NCBI GenBank assembly: GCA_015068425.1
Contig: SVKK01000006.1
Span: 20,706-84,705, forward strand
DNA from: Oscillospiraceae bacterium
GTDB taxonomy: Bacteria > Bacillota > Clostridia > Oscillospirales > Oscillospiraceae
Length of the DNA stretch: 64,000 nt
Reading direction: 5' to 3'
Shown: positions 53,516-62,733 of the stretch, piece after piece
Layout of the letters: each line of letters begins with the position of its first letter
How positions within the stretch are numbered: the first letter of the stretch is position 1
Program-made: the position numbers and the translations under genes
Notes under the pieces: model-generated
The model's input: the letters and a program-made list of their open reading frames with translations, nothing else
Told to the model about the DNA's origin: nothing
The model's database searches: none

Positions 53516-54040
53516 TTATTTCTGCTCCCAGAGCACTACCTCGCCTTTTTTCAGAGTAGCGGGCAGGTCGATGAGCCGCTGGTTGCGGCTGCCACGGAAA
53601 AGCAGGGTCAGATCCCTCTGCGCTTCCACAAACTCGCCGTCTACAAGCACATCTATATAGCTCAAAAGCTCATCGGTGACCTCGCAGTGGGCCCGGGAGG
53701 GGCTGAGCAGGTCGGTTTCCAGGGTGTAGCCGGTGTAGCACCATATGTCCTTTTGAGGATAGGTCTCCCGCACCCTTTTCACCAGAGGCAGCAGAGAGCG
53801 CTGATTTGTCTTTTCCATAGGCTCGCCCCCAAGGAGGGTGAGTCCGTCCACATAGTCGGGAGCAAGGGAGGCGATTATCTCCTCCTCGGTCTCTGCGGTG
53901 TAAGACCTGCCAAAACCGAAGTCCCAGGTTTCCGGCTGGAAGCAGCCGGGGCAATGGTGGCTGCAGCCGGAAACAAAAAGGGTGGTACGCACACCGGGAC
54001 CATCGGCTATATCGAAATACTTGATGTTGCCGTAATTCAT
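53516..54040 (-). CDS. nrdG: Anaerobic ribonucleotide reductase activating enzyme
   Basis: 174 aa radical SAM enzyme that makes the glycyl radical on NrdD. The cluster motif is CX3CX2C: VSGCSHHCPGCFQPETWDF (Cys 26, 30, 33). Also YVDGLTLLGGEPM, the GGE motif for SAM binding (about residue 77). AAGAGG precedes the ATG. It follows nrdD after 59 bases that contain a strong hairpin (54059-54095). Confidence 0.96.
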   Translation of the reverse strand: MNYGNIKYFDIADGPGVRTTLFVSGCSHHCPGCFQPETWDFGFGRSYTAETEEEIIASLAPDYVDGLTLLGGEPMEKTNQRSLLPLVKRVRETYPQKDIWCYTGYTLETDLLSPSRAHCEVTDELLSYIDVLVDGEFVEAQRDLTLLFRGSRNQRLIDLPATLKKGEVVLWEQK

Positions 54041-54058
54041 AGATAACCTCTTAGAAAA

Positions 54059-54095
54059 ATCGAAGTAAAGAGCATAGAACGCTCTTTACTTCGAT
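54059..54095 (-). terminator. Hairpin terminator between nrdD and nrdG
   Basis: Perfect 15-base arms ATCGAAGTAAAGAGC and complement with a 7-base loop (54074-54080); on the minus strand TTTTTC follows, then the nrdG ribosome binding site. It would reduce read-through into nrdG, setting NrdD above NrdG. Confidence 0.8.
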
Positions 54096-54099
54096 GGAT

Positions 54100-56271
54100 T
54101 TACAGATGCAGTACGCGCTCCTTGATTTCCTGGGTTCTGCCCTGATTCCAGAACTGAGTGCCGATATAACCGCAGGTGCGGCGGGCAACATTCATCTTGT
54201 CCTGATTGCGGTTATGGCAGTTGGGGCATTCCCAAACAAGCTTGCCGTCATCCTCAACAATGCTTATCTCGCCGTCGAAGCCGCAGACCTGGCAGAAGTC
54301 GGACTTGGTGTTCAGCTCAGCATACATAATGTTGTCATAAATGTAGCGGATGATCTGGAGAACAGCCTTGATGTTCTGCTGCATATTGGGAACTTCCACA
54401 TAGCTGATAGCGCCGCCGGGAGAAAGGGCCTGGAACTTGCTTTCGAAGCTGAGCTTGGTGAAAGCGTCAATCTCCTCGGTGACGTGGACATGGTAGGAGT
54501 TGGTGATATATGCCTTGTCGGTAACGCCGGGGATAATGCCAAAGCGCTTCTGGAGACACTTGGAGAATTTATAGGTGGTGGACTCCAGAGGAGTTCCGTA
54601 AAGGGAGAAGTCAATGTTGTGCTTTGCCTTCCACTCCTTGCACTTATCGTTCATATGCTGCATAACATCGAGAGCGAAGGGAGTGGCATCGGGATCGGTA
54701 TGGCTCTTGCCGGTCATATACTTAACGCACTCATAGAGACCTGCGTAGCCAAGAGAAATGGTGGAATAGCCGCCGAAGAGGAGCTTATCGATAGGCTCGC
54801 CCTTTTCAAGGCGGGCAAGGGCGCCGTGCTGCCAAAGTATGGGGGCGGCATCGGAGAGAGTTCCCTTGAGTCTTTCGTGGCGGCAGAGCAGTGCTCTGTA
54901 GCAAAGGTCAAGACGCTCGTCGAAGATGCTCCAGAAGCTATTCATATCTCCGCCGGAAGAGAGGGCAACATCAACAAGGTTGATGGTGACAACGCCCTGA
55001 TTGAAGCGGCCGTAATACTTGGGCTTTCCGTTTTCGTCCACATAGGGGGTGAGGAAGCTGCGGCAGCCCATGCAGGTGTAGCAGTGACCCTCGCCGTTTT
55101 TGTCAACCTTCAGCTTGAGCATCATCTTCTCGCTGATATAGTCGGGAACCATCCGCTTTGCGGTGCACTTGGCGGAAAGCTCGGTGAGATACCAATAGGG
55201 GGAATCGGGAGTAATGTTCTGCTCCTCGAGGACGTAGATGAGCTTGGGGAAGGCGGGAGTTACCCAAACGCCGGTCTCGTTCTTGACGCCCTGATAGCGC
55301 TGGAGCAGGGTCTCCTCGATAATGAGGGCAAGATCCTTCTTCTCCTGCTCGTTCTTGGCTTCGCCCAGATACATGAACACGGTGATGAACGGAGCCTGTC
55401 CATTAGTGGTAAGGAGGGTGACCACCTGATACTGAATGGTCTGAACGCCCTTCTTGATTTCCTCACGCAGGCGCTTCTCGGTGAGAGCGGAAAGCTGCTC
55501 CTCACTGCAGTCGAGACCAACTTCCTTCATCTCCTCCTCGACTGCCTTGCGGATTTTCTTGCGGCTTACATCTACAAAAGGAGCAAGATGGGTCAGAGAG
55601 ATGCTCTGTCCTCCGTACTGGTTGGATGCAACCTGAGCAATAATCTGGGTTGCGATATTGCAGGCGGTGGAGAAGCTGTGGGGCTTCTCAATGAGGGTGC
55701 CGGTAATAACGGTGCCGTTTTGCAGCATATCCTCAAGGTTGACAAGGTCGCAGTTATGCATATGCTGGGCAAAATAGTCGGCGTCGTGGAAGTGGATGAT
55801 GCCCTCATCGTGAGCCTTGACTATCTCCTCGGGCAACAGTATGCGGCGGGTAAGGTCCTTGCTGACTTCGCCTGCCATATAGTCGCGCTGGGTGGAGTTG
55901 ATAATAGGATTTTTGTTGGCATTCTCCTGCTTTGCCTCTTCGTTGTTGCACTCTATGAGGCTGAGAATCTGGTTGTCGGTGGTGTTTGCGCGGCGAGCAA
56001 GATTTCGGGTGAAGCGATAGCGGATATAGCGCTTGGCGGTTTCGGATGCGCCGGTGGCTATAATCTCGGTCTCAACAAGCTCCTGAATTTCTTCAACGCT
56101 GAGAGCGCGTCCCAGTTCCTCGCAATAGCGCTCGATGCGCAGAGCGATGGCGTCTATCTGCTCATCGGTCATCTCGGTGCCGCCTGCGGCTGCATTGGCC
56201 TTGGCAATCGCAGCGCTTATTTTCTGCCATACGAAAGTTTCTTCGCTTCCGTTTCTCTTTATTATCTTCAT
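54100..56271 (-). CDS. nrdD: Anaerobic (class III) ribonucleoside-triphosphate reductase
   Basis: 723 aa. Residues about 1-90 form an ATP-cone for allosteric control. The C-terminal zinc ribbon is CQVCGFDGE...CPNCHNRN (about residues 660-690) and the glycyl radical is in RRTCGYIG (Gly about 701). Oxygen-sensitive reduction of NTPs to dNTPs, activated by NrdG, means the organism makes DNA anaerobically. AAGGGG precedes ATG 56271. Promoter and an NrdR-like box lie upstream. Confidence 0.97.
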   Translation of the reverse strand: MKIIKRNGSEETFVWQKISAAIAKANAAAGGTEMTDEQIDAIALRIERYCEELGRALSVEEIQELVETEIIATGASETAKRYIRYRFTRNLARRANTTDNQILSLIECNNEEAKQENANKNPIINSTQRDYMAGEVSKDLTRRILLPEEIVKAHDEGIIHFHDADYFAQHMHNCDLVNLEDMLQNGTVITGTLIEKPHSFSTACNIATQIIAQVASNQYGGQSISLTHLAPFVDVSRKKIRKAVEEEMKEVGLDCSEEQLSALTEKRLREEIKKGVQTIQYQVVTLLTTNGQAPFITVFMYLGEAKNEQEKKDLALIIEETLLQRYQGVKNETGVWVTPAFPKLIYVLEEQNITPDSPYWYLTELSAKCTAKRMVPDYISEKMMLKLKVDKNGEGHCYTCMGCRSFLTPYVDENGKPKYYGRFNQGVVTINLVDVALSSGGDMNSFWSIFDERLDLCYRALLCRHERLKGTLSDAAPILWQHGALARLEKGEPIDKLLFGGYSTISLGYAGLYECVKYMTGKSHTDPDATPFALDVMQHMNDKCKEWKAKHNIDFSLYGTPLESTTYKFSKCLQKRFGIIPGVTDKAYITNSYHVHVTEEIDAFTKLSFESKFQALSPGGAISYVEVPNMQQNIKAVLQIIRYIYDNIMYAELNTKSDFCQVCGFDGEISIVEDDGKLVWECPNCHNRNQDKMNVARRTCGYIGTQFWNQGRTQEIKERVLHL

Positions 56272-56294
56272 CTTGTACCCCTTATCTCAAAAGA

Positions 56295-56310
56295 TATCTA
56301 TATATAGTGG
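56295..56310. promoter_or_regulatory. Second, weaker NrdR-like box
   Basis: CCACTATATATAGATA on the minus strand shares CACTATATATAG with the NrdR consensus but lacks the GTGT end. It is 45 bases from the stronger box, not a whole number of turns, so its role is doubtful. Confidence 0.35.
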
Positions 56311-56334
56311 TTGAATATGTCGTGCCGGATTTTG

Positions 56335-56363
56335 ATTATACACTATATTATGTGCTAACGCAA
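56335..56363 (-). promoter_or_regulatory. nrdD promoter overlapping an NrdR-like box
   Basis: On the minus strand TTGCGT (56358-56363), 17 bases, TATAAT (56335-56340). The spacer holds GCACATAATATAGTGT (56340-56355), close to the NrdR consensus ACACWATATVTTGTGT read in either direction. A repressor there would block RNA polymerase. Confidence 0.7.
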
Positions 56364-56424
56364 GGGGTAAATCCCAATATTTTGTATTTTTTCAGTCGCA
56401 TTTATAGAACAGCGGCGCCCCACC

Positions 56425-56505
56425 GCAGCCATTGCAGGGCTGGACACCCTGCCGGCCCGCTTACGCGGCACTCATCGTAGGGGCGGGCATTGCCCGCACG
56501 CCGCA
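56425..56505. repeat. Intergenic repeat mosaic 7 (short)
   Basis: Two short modules of the dispersed set: GGCTGGACACCCTGCCGGCC and GTAGGGGCGGGCATTGCCCG. The remaining bases between here and nrdD carry only its promoter. Confidence 0.65.
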
Positions 56506-56535
56506 AAAAAGCACACGGCCTTCGCCGTGTGCTTT
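56505..56535 (-). terminator. Terminator of the hprK-murB-rapZ-whiA-dnaE operon
   Basis: GCACACGGC (56511-56519) pairs with GCCGTGTGC (56524-56532), 4-base loop, T6 on the minus strand. Confidence 0.92.
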
Positions 56536-56539
56536 CCAT

Positions 56540-59500
56540 TTATTTAACCACTACATTTTCCTCGCCAAGCAGCTCCTTGAGCTCACTTACAAGTGCCGGA
56601 TGAACAAGGCAGGAGCAGCTGCGCTGCTTCTTGATGTCCGCGAAATACTGGATCATCATATCCTTACCCTCGAACATCCGGAGTATTATCTCTATGCGCC
56701 GGAGCATCTTCTCGTCACCGCTGTTGAGCTTGAGATAGAGCTTTTTCTCTTTCCTGCCCTTTACCTCGGAAGTCAGCTGGCCAATCCCTTCGGCAAGAGG
56801 ACGGATTGTATCCACCATCAGCTGGGGCTCCTTATCCTCGCGGACGGATATGCGTCCGCGCACGGTGAGGGCGGCATTATCCTTGATATAGCTTCCGCCA
56901 TTATCCAAAGCCTTCTGGAAGCAGATAAGCTCCATAAAGCCGCTGTCATCCTCCAGCGTAACGTAAGCCATCATTGAGTTGTTTTTGGTGGCGCGGGTTT
57001 TGTAGGAGCTGACAACTCCGCACACCGTGGCATACTGGCCGTCGGCATATCTGCCGTCCCCTGAGCCGCTTTCGTGAGCCTCCAGAATGGCGCCTATTTT
57101 AACAGCGCCCATTTTCTTTGCCAACTCTCTGTATTCATCCATGGGATGACCGCTCAGGTAAAGACCCGTCATCTCCCGCTCCATACTCATCTTTTCCCGA
57201 AGGGAGAATTCATCCACCTCCGGCAGGCGCAGGGTCTCGCCGCCTACGCCGCCTTCCTCCTCGCTCATACCGAAGAGGTCAAACTGGCCTTCTATATTCT
57301 TTCTGCCGGCACTGGCAATGCCGTCAATAACGCTGTCCAGCACCTGCAGAAGGGCGCGGCGCTTATAGCCGAGGCTATCAAAAGCGCCTGCCCGAATAAG
57401 GCTTTCAATTGCGCGGCGGTTCATATCCTGACCGTACATACGGCGGCAAAACTCGTCAAAAGCGGCGAAGCGGCCGTTTCTCTCTCTTTCGCCCACAAGG
57501 GCGCGGACAAATCCGCGACCGACATTCTTGACAGCGGCCATACCGAAGCGCAGGTCACTGCCCACAACGGAGAAGTCGGCAAAGGATTCGTTCACATCGG
57601 GGGGCAGAAGCTTGATGCCAAGGTCGCGGCACTCATTTATATACTCGGCAACCTTGCTGCTGTTATCCAGAACACTGGTGATGAGAGCGGCCATATACTC
57701 CCTTGGATAGTGAGCCTTCATATAGGCGGTGCGGTAGGCTACAATGGCATAGCTGACCGCGTGAGCTTTGTTGAAGGCATAGTTGGCGAAGTCCAGAATT
57801 TCGTCATAGATGCTGCCCGCCACAGCCTCGGGTATGCCCTTGGCAACAGCGCCGGGGATGTTTCTTTCCGGATCGCCGTAAATGAAGGTTTTGCGCTCGC
57901 GGACTATCTCCGCTTCCTTCTTTTTGCTCATAGCTCGGCGTATCATATCCGCCTGACCGAGAGAGAAGCCCGCAAGGCGGCGGCAGATTTCAATAACCTG
58001 CTCCTGATAAACTATGCAGCCATAGGTAACGCCCAGAATATCCTCCAGCATCGGATGCTTGTAGCTTATCTTTTCGGGATTTGCGCTGCACTCGATAAAG
58101 CGGGGGATGGAGTCCATAGGACCGGGGCGGTAAAGGGCGATGATAGCCGTGATATCTTCAATGCTTTTCGGCTTAAGGCCGGTGCAAACCGCGGTTATAC
58201 CGCTGGATTCCAGCTGGAAAACGCCGCTGGTGCGCCCCGCCTGGAGCATTTCAAATACCTTTTTATCGTCCTCGGGAACTTTTTCAATGTCAAAATCCGG
58301 CTCTTTTCTCCGCACCAGTCTCACCGCATCGTCCAGCACGGTAAGGTTGCGCAGTCCCAGGAAGTCCATCTTAAGAAGTCCCAGCTCCTCAAGGGTTGTC
58401 ATCTGATACTGGGTGACAACGGCTTCATCATTTTTCGCCAGAGGCACATATTCATAAACCGGACGTTTGGTGATAACAACGCCTGCCGCGTGGGTGGAGG
58501 CGTGGCGGGGCATACCCTCCAGATCTCTGGCGGTATCCACAAGCTTTTTTATCTTGTCCTCGCCCTCATAGAGCTCCTTGAGCGCCTTGGAGACCTGCAA
58601 AGACTCATTTATAGTGATGTGGAGAGCGTTGGGGACAGCCTTGGCAACGGCATCCGTCTCCGCGTAGCTTACGCCCATAACCCTGCCAACATCGCGGATA
58701 GCGTTCTTGGCGGCCATAGTTCCGAAGGTGACAATCTGCGCCACGTGGTCAGAGCCATACTTGCGGTTTACGTAGTCTATAACCTCGCCTCTGCGGCGAA
58801 TGCAGAAGTCCATATCAATATCGGGCATACTCACACGCTCGGGGTTGAGAAAGCGCTCGAAATACAGGCTGTATTTGATGGGGTCAACATCTGTGATACC
58901 CAGACAGTAGGAAACAACGCTGCCTGCGGCGCTGCCGCGTCCGGGTCCCACGGGAATGGCATTGCTCTTGGCATAGCCAACGAAGTCGGAAACTATGAGG
59001 AAATAATCCACAAAGCCCATACGCTCTATCATATTCAGCTCATAATCCAGCTGAGCGTGGACTTCGGCATTTGCCCCGTAGCGGCGGGCAAAGCCCTCCT
59101 CGCAGAGCTTGCGAAGATAGGAAGCGGAGTCCGTTTCTCCCTCGGGAAGCTTGAATTCGGGCAGATGATAATGACCAAACTCAAAGTCAAAGGAGCACAT
59201 TTCCGCAATTTTGGCGGTGTTTTCAATAGCATCGGGATGTTCGGGCAGTATGGCCGCCATTTCATCCTCGCTCTTAAGGTAAAATTCCTCGCCCTGGAAT
59301 TTCATTCTTCCGGGCTCATCCAGATTTTTACCCGTCTGTATGCAGAGAAGCACATCCTGACTTACGGCGTCGCTCTTTTTGATATAGTGGGCGTCGTTTG
59401 TAAGAACAATTGGAATTCCGGTTTCTTCGCTTATGCGAAGCAATCCGTTCATAGCCCGCTTTTCATCTATGTCTCCGTGATCCTGCAGTTCAAGATAAAA

Positions 59501-60007
59501 ATTGCCCCGTCCGAAAAGCTCATCAAGCTCCATAGCCTTGGCCTTGGCGGCCTCATAGTCGCCCCGGAGAAGCTTTTGGGGAATTTCGCCTGCAACGCAG
59601 CCGCTGAGGCAAACGATGCCTTCTGCATGGTGGCGCAAAAGATCCCAGTCAATTCTGGGTTTAATATAAAATCCTTCCGTAAAGCCTGCAGAAACCAGAT
59701 AACAGAGATTGCGGTAACCGGTATCATTTTTGCAAAGCAGCACAAGATGGCTATAGTTTCCGTCCGTGCCGTGTTCTCTTCCGAAGCGGCTGGCGGGAGC
59801 AACATAAACCTCGCATCCGATAATTGGCTTCACCCCTGCTTTTTGGGCAGCCTTATAGAAGGCCACAGCGCCGTACATAACGCCGTGGTCTGTTATAGCA
59901 ACGGCGCTTTGCCCCAGTTCCTTTGCCCGCTGGGGCAGCTGGGAAATTCGGCACGCACCGTCAAGAAGGCTGTATTCACTATGAACATGAAGATGAACAA
60001 AAGCCAT
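56540..60007 (-). CDS. dnaE: DNA polymerase III alpha subunit
   Basis: 1155 aa. PHP domain at the start (VHLHVHSEYSLLDGACRI), then the C-family polymerase with GPGRGSAAGSVVSYCLGIT (about residues 350-368) and the catalytic acidic pair in PDIDMDFCIRRR (about 395-406), helix-hairpin-helix (about 820-900) and an OB domain near the C-terminus (VCGVVSSYKTRATKNNSMMAYV). It lacks the PolC exonuclease. AGGAAAGGAC precedes the ATG. Last gene of the hprK operon. Confidence 0.97.
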   Translation of the reverse strand: MAFVHLHVHSEYSLLDGACRISQLPQRAKELGQSAVAITDHGVMYGAVAFYKAAQKAGVKPIIGCEVYVAPASRFGREHGTDGNYSHLVLLCKNDTGYRNLCYLVSAGFTEGFYIKPRIDWDLLRHHAEGIVCLSGCVAGEIPQKLLRGDYEAAKAKAMELDELFGRGNFYLELQDHGDIDEKRAMNGLLRISEETGIPIVLTNDAHYIKKSDAVSQDVLLCIQTGKNLDEPGRMKFQGEEFYLKSEDEMAAILPEHPDAIENTAKIAEMCSFDFEFGHYHLPEFKLPEGETDSASYLRKLCEEGFARRYGANAEVHAQLDYELNMIERMGFVDYFLIVSDFVGYAKSNAIPVGPGRGSAAGSVVSYCLGITDVDPIKYSLYFERFLNPERVSMPDIDMDFCIRRRGEVIDYVNRKYGSDHVAQIVTFGTMAAKNAIRDVGRVMGVSYAETDAVAKAVPNALHITINESLQVSKALKELYEGEDKIKKLVDTARDLEGMPRHASTHAAGVVITKRPVYEYVPLAKNDEAVVTQYQMTTLEELGLLKMDFLGLRNLTVLDDAVRLVRRKEPDFDIEKVPEDDKKVFEMLQAGRTSGVFQLESSGITAVCTGLKPKSIEDITAIIALYRPGPMDSIPRFIECSANPEKISYKHPMLEDILGVTYGCIVYQEQVIEICRRLAGFSLGQADMIRRAMSKKKEAEIVRERKTFIYGDPERNIPGAVAKGIPEAVAGSIYDEILDFANYAFNKAHAVSYAIVAYRTAYMKAHYPREYMAALITSVLDNSSKVAEYINECRDLGIKLLPPDVNESFADFSVVGSDLRFGMAAVKNVGRGFVRALVGERERNGRFAAFDEFCRRMYGQDMNRRAIESLIRAGAFDSLGYKRRALLQVLDSVIDGIASAGRKNIEGQFDLFGMSEEEGGVGGETLRLPEVDEFSLREKMSMEREMTGLYLSGHPMDEYRELAKKMGAVKIGAILEAHESGSGDGRYADGQYATVCGVVSSYKTRATKNNSMMAYVTLEDDSGFMELICFQKALDNGGSYIKDNAALTVRGRISVREDKEPQLMVDTIRPLAEGIGQLTSEVKGRKEKKLYLKLNSGDEKMLRRIEIILRMFEGKDMMIQYFADIKKQRSCSCLVHPALVSELKELLGEENVVVK

Positions 60008-60044
60008 GGGTTTGTCCTTTCCTGTGTTTATTGAGAAAGAATAT

Positions 60045-60944
60045 TTACTGCTCCGGATTATATGCCATCAGTTTGCGCATGCGGTGGTTAATTCCGCTTT
60101 TGCTTACAGGGGGGTCGGACAGCATTGCCAGATCCGCAAGGCTGGCCTCAGGGTTGGCTATGCGCAGATATGCCAGCTCCTGCAGGTCGGCGGGGAGATT
60201 ATCAAGTCCCACTTCCCTGTCCAGAAAGCGGATTTTATCCAGTTGAGCCGCAGCCGCGGAAACAATCTTATCCGCATTCGCGCTGTCGCAGTTGACCTTG
60301 CGGTTGATGGTGTTGCGCATATCCTTTTCCACCTTGGTCTGCATTATCTCCATAGCGGAGCTGACGGCTCCGATGGTGGTGAAAAAGTCCTCTATTGCCT
60401 CGCTCTGTTTGAAATATATGATATAGTGTCCCGCGCGGGTTGTGTCGTGGGGTCTGAAGCCCATCTCCAGAAGCAGCGAGTAAGTTTCGCGGCTCACATT
60501 CATATGATCGGTAACCAGCTCGAGATGATAGCGTTTTTCCGGGTCGGTTATACTGCCGCCGGCAAGAAACGCTCCCTTTATGAAGGAGATGCAGCAGCAC
60601 TCATTCTCCAGCACACCGAGGTTGATATGGTGGACAAGGGTGCTCCTTGCGTCATAGCCGTAGCGCTCAAAAATCTTCTCAATTTTGGCGCGGTCATTCA
60701 TTATGAAGATAAATTTTCCCTTATTCTCCGCAGGGGGCAGCACATCAAAGCTCAGGTTAAAGGCTTTTTTCCAGAGCTTGGGCAAATGCTGGGCGAACTC
60801 CTCGCTGCCTGTTATTATCTTTATTTCCGCTGCGGAAAAGGTGTTGGCATACAAGAGCACGCCGTAGGCCTCCGCTGCGGCGCAGCAGTTTCGGCCGGTG
60901 CCAGCGCGGCAGAGCTCCGCTTTTGCGTTGCCGGAAAAGGACAT
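60045..60944 (-). CDS. whiA: DNA-binding protein WhiA
   Basis: 299 aa. An N-terminal LAGLIDADG-homing-endonuclease-like fold (FIKGAFLAGGSITDPEKRYHLE in the middle, without catalytic acids) and a C-terminal HTH (ANPEASLADLAML, then SKSGINHRMRKL, about residues 262-290). It acts in sporulation/cell-division control in Gram-positives. GGAGG precedes the ATG. Between rapZ and dnaE. Confidence 0.96.
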   Translation of the reverse strand: MSFSGNAKAELCRAGTGRNCCAAAEAYGVLLYANTFSAAEIKIITGSEEFAQHLPKLWKKAFNLSFDVLPPAENKGKFIFIMNDRAKIEKIFERYGYDARSTLVHHINLGVLENECCCISFIKGAFLAGGSITDPEKRYHLELVTDHMNVSRETYSLLLEMGFRPHDTTRAGHYIIYFKQSEAIEDFFTTIGAVSSAMEIMQTKVEKDMRNTINRKVNCDSANADKIVSAAAAQLDKIRFLDREVGLDNLPADLQELAYLRIANPEASLADLAMLSDPPVSKSGINHRMRKLMAYNPEQ

Positions 60945-60958
60945 ATTTTAATCCTCCA

Positions 60959-61816
60959 TTATTTGTCTATATCGCGGTGGATAATCTCCGCGCTCTGACC
61001 CAGAGAGCGGATAAGCTCCGTCAAAGCCTCGGCCACAGCCACGGAGCGGTGGCGTCCGCCGGTGCAGCCAACGGCAATAGTGAGGGTATGCTTTCCCTCC
61101 TCCACATAGCGGGGTACCAAAAATGTTATAAGCTCGCTGAGCTTTTGGAGAAATTCCTTCGAGCTTTCGTGGCGGAATATATAATCCCGCACCTCGGCGT
61201 CCATACCGGTTTTCCCCTTGAGGTCGCTGTCATAGAAGGGATTTGGCAAAAATCGCACATCGAAAACCATATCAGCTTCAATGGGCAGGCCGTATTTGAA
61301 GCCGAAGCTCATAACATTCACCTGCAGCACTCTCTTGGAGCTGTCTCCCACAAAAAGGCGGTAAATCTCCTTCTGGAGCATACCAAGGGTGAGATGGCTT
61401 GTGTTGATAATATAATCCGCTCTGTCTCTCAGCGGTCCCAGTCGGACAGCTTCCAGACGCACGGCGGCCTCCACACCCATAACCTCCTGCTGGAGAGGGT
61501 GGGGGCGGCGGCTTTCCTTATAGCGCTTTACAACGGTGGCGATATCCGCTTCGATAAAAAGGATATGGTGGCTGCACTCGATCCTATCAAGCTCATCCAT
61601 GGCGGAGAGCATATCCTGCAGCCCGCCTCTGTCCCTTATGTCCGTCACCAGAGCTACCCGCTCATAGCGTCCGCCCATTCCCAGACAAAACTCCGCGAAT
61701 TTGGGCAAAAGCGCCGCGGGCAGGTTGTCAACGCAGTAAAAATTCAAATCCTCAAGTATGTCGGCGGCGCGGCTTTTTCCCGCTCCGGACATACCGGATA
61801 CAATTAAAATTTCCAT
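60959..61816 (-). CDS. rapZ: RNase adapter/nucleotide-binding protein RapZ (YvcJ)
   Basis: 285 aa. P-loop GMSGAGKS (residues 8-15), LNFYCVDNLPAALLP (about 28-42), and the C-terminal domain with CTGGRHRSVAVAE (about 253-265), the phosphate/metabolite site. In Gram-positives it is linked to cell-wall precursor and competence control. Its ribosome binding site is weak; it starts 15 bases after murB. Confidence 0.96.
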   Translation of the reverse strand: MEILIVSGMSGAGKSRAADILEDLNFYCVDNLPAALLPKFAEFCLGMGGRYERVALVTDIRDRGGLQDMLSAMDELDRIECSHHILFIEADIATVVKRYKESRRPHPLQQEVMGVEAAVRLEAVRLGPLRDRADYIINTSHLTLGMLQKEIYRLFVGDSSKRVLQVNVMSFGFKYGLPIEADMVFDVRFLPNPFYDSDLKGKTGMDAEVRDYIFRHESSKEFLQKLSELITFLVPRYVEEGKHTLTIAVGCTGGRHRSVAVAEALTELIRSLGQSAEIIHRDIDK

Positions 61817-61830
61817 AGGCTAATTATCTT

Positions 61831-62733
61831 TCAACCGATTATTCTCACTTCCGGCTCCAGCATAGTGCCGAAGCGTCGGAAAACCTCTTCCTGAACCTTT
61901 TCCATAACTGCCTTAACATCGGCAAAGGAGGCATTTCCCATGTTCACAACAAAACCCGCGTGCTTTTCGCTGACCTGCGCGTCGCCAACGCGGAGCCCTT
62001 TGAGGCCGCACTCATCTATCATAGCGGCGGCATAGCCGGTGGCGGGGCGCTTGAAGGTGCTGCCCGCGGAGGGTTTATCCAAAGGCTGACTGCTCATTCG
62101 CTTTTCGCTGAGAAGCTTCATCTGAGCGGCAATAGCCTCCTTCTCCCCTTTTTCAAGCTTGATATAAGCGCCGAGAATAATGCTCTGCTCTTCCTCAAAA
62201 CGGCTGTGGCGATAGGCAAAGCGGCAATCCTCCGTTTCGAGAATATTTCCCGCTTCGTCCATATAGCGCACCATATAAACAATGTCCTTCAGTTCTCCGC
62301 CGTAAGCGCCTGCGTTCATCATAACGCCGCCGCCGATGCTGCCGGGAATGCCGTGAGCAAATTCCATTCCGGCAAGACTCTCCCGAAGGGCGGCCGAAGC
62401 CACAGAAGCCATAGTTGCCCCCGCCTGGGCGTAAATGCTCTCTCCCTCCACCTTGATGCCGGAAAGACCTTCGCCGATATGGACAACAACGCCCTTTATG
62501 CCCTCGTCGCGGACAAGGATGTTGCTGCCCTTGCCTATGATAATGGGGCAGATCTCCATTTCACGGAGAAGGGCATATGCCCCGGCGAGCTGCTCCTCGC
62601 TCTCAATTTCTATGAAGATTTCCGCAGCTCCTCCAACTTTAAAGGAGCTATGGTTTTTCATTGGTTCATTGCGCAGTATTTTCAAGCTGGGCAAAGCCTC
62701 GGAAATACTCCGGTATATAAAATCAAAATTCAT
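61831..62733 (-). CDS. murB: UDP-N-acetylenolpyruvoylglucosamine reductase
   Basis: 300 aa from ATG 62733 (AGGAAAAAT upstream); a longer frame from 62802 lies within hprK. FAD-binding IIIGKGSNILVRDEG (about residues 63-77), GIPGSIGGGVMMNAGAYGGE (about 118-137), and the catalytic Ser region KPSAGSTFKRP (about 223-233). It reduces UDP-GlcNAc-enolpyruvate to UDP-MurNAc for peptidoglycan. Overlaps the end of hprK by 11 bases. Confidence 0.96.
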   Translation of the reverse strand: MNFDFIYRSISEALPSLKILRNEPMKNHSSFKVGGAAEIFIEIESEEQLAGAYALLREMEICPIIIGKGSNILVRDEGIKGVVVHIGEGLSGIKVEGESIYAQAGATMASVASAALRESLAGMEFAHGIPGSIGGGVMMNAGAYGGELKDIVYMVRYMDEAGNILETEDCRFAYRHSRFEEEQSIILGAYIKLEKGEKEAIAAQMKLLSEKRMSSQPLDKPSAGSTFKRPATGYAAAMIDECGLKGLRVGDAQVSEKHAGFVVNMGNASFADVKAVMEKVQEEVFRRFGTMLEPEVRIIG

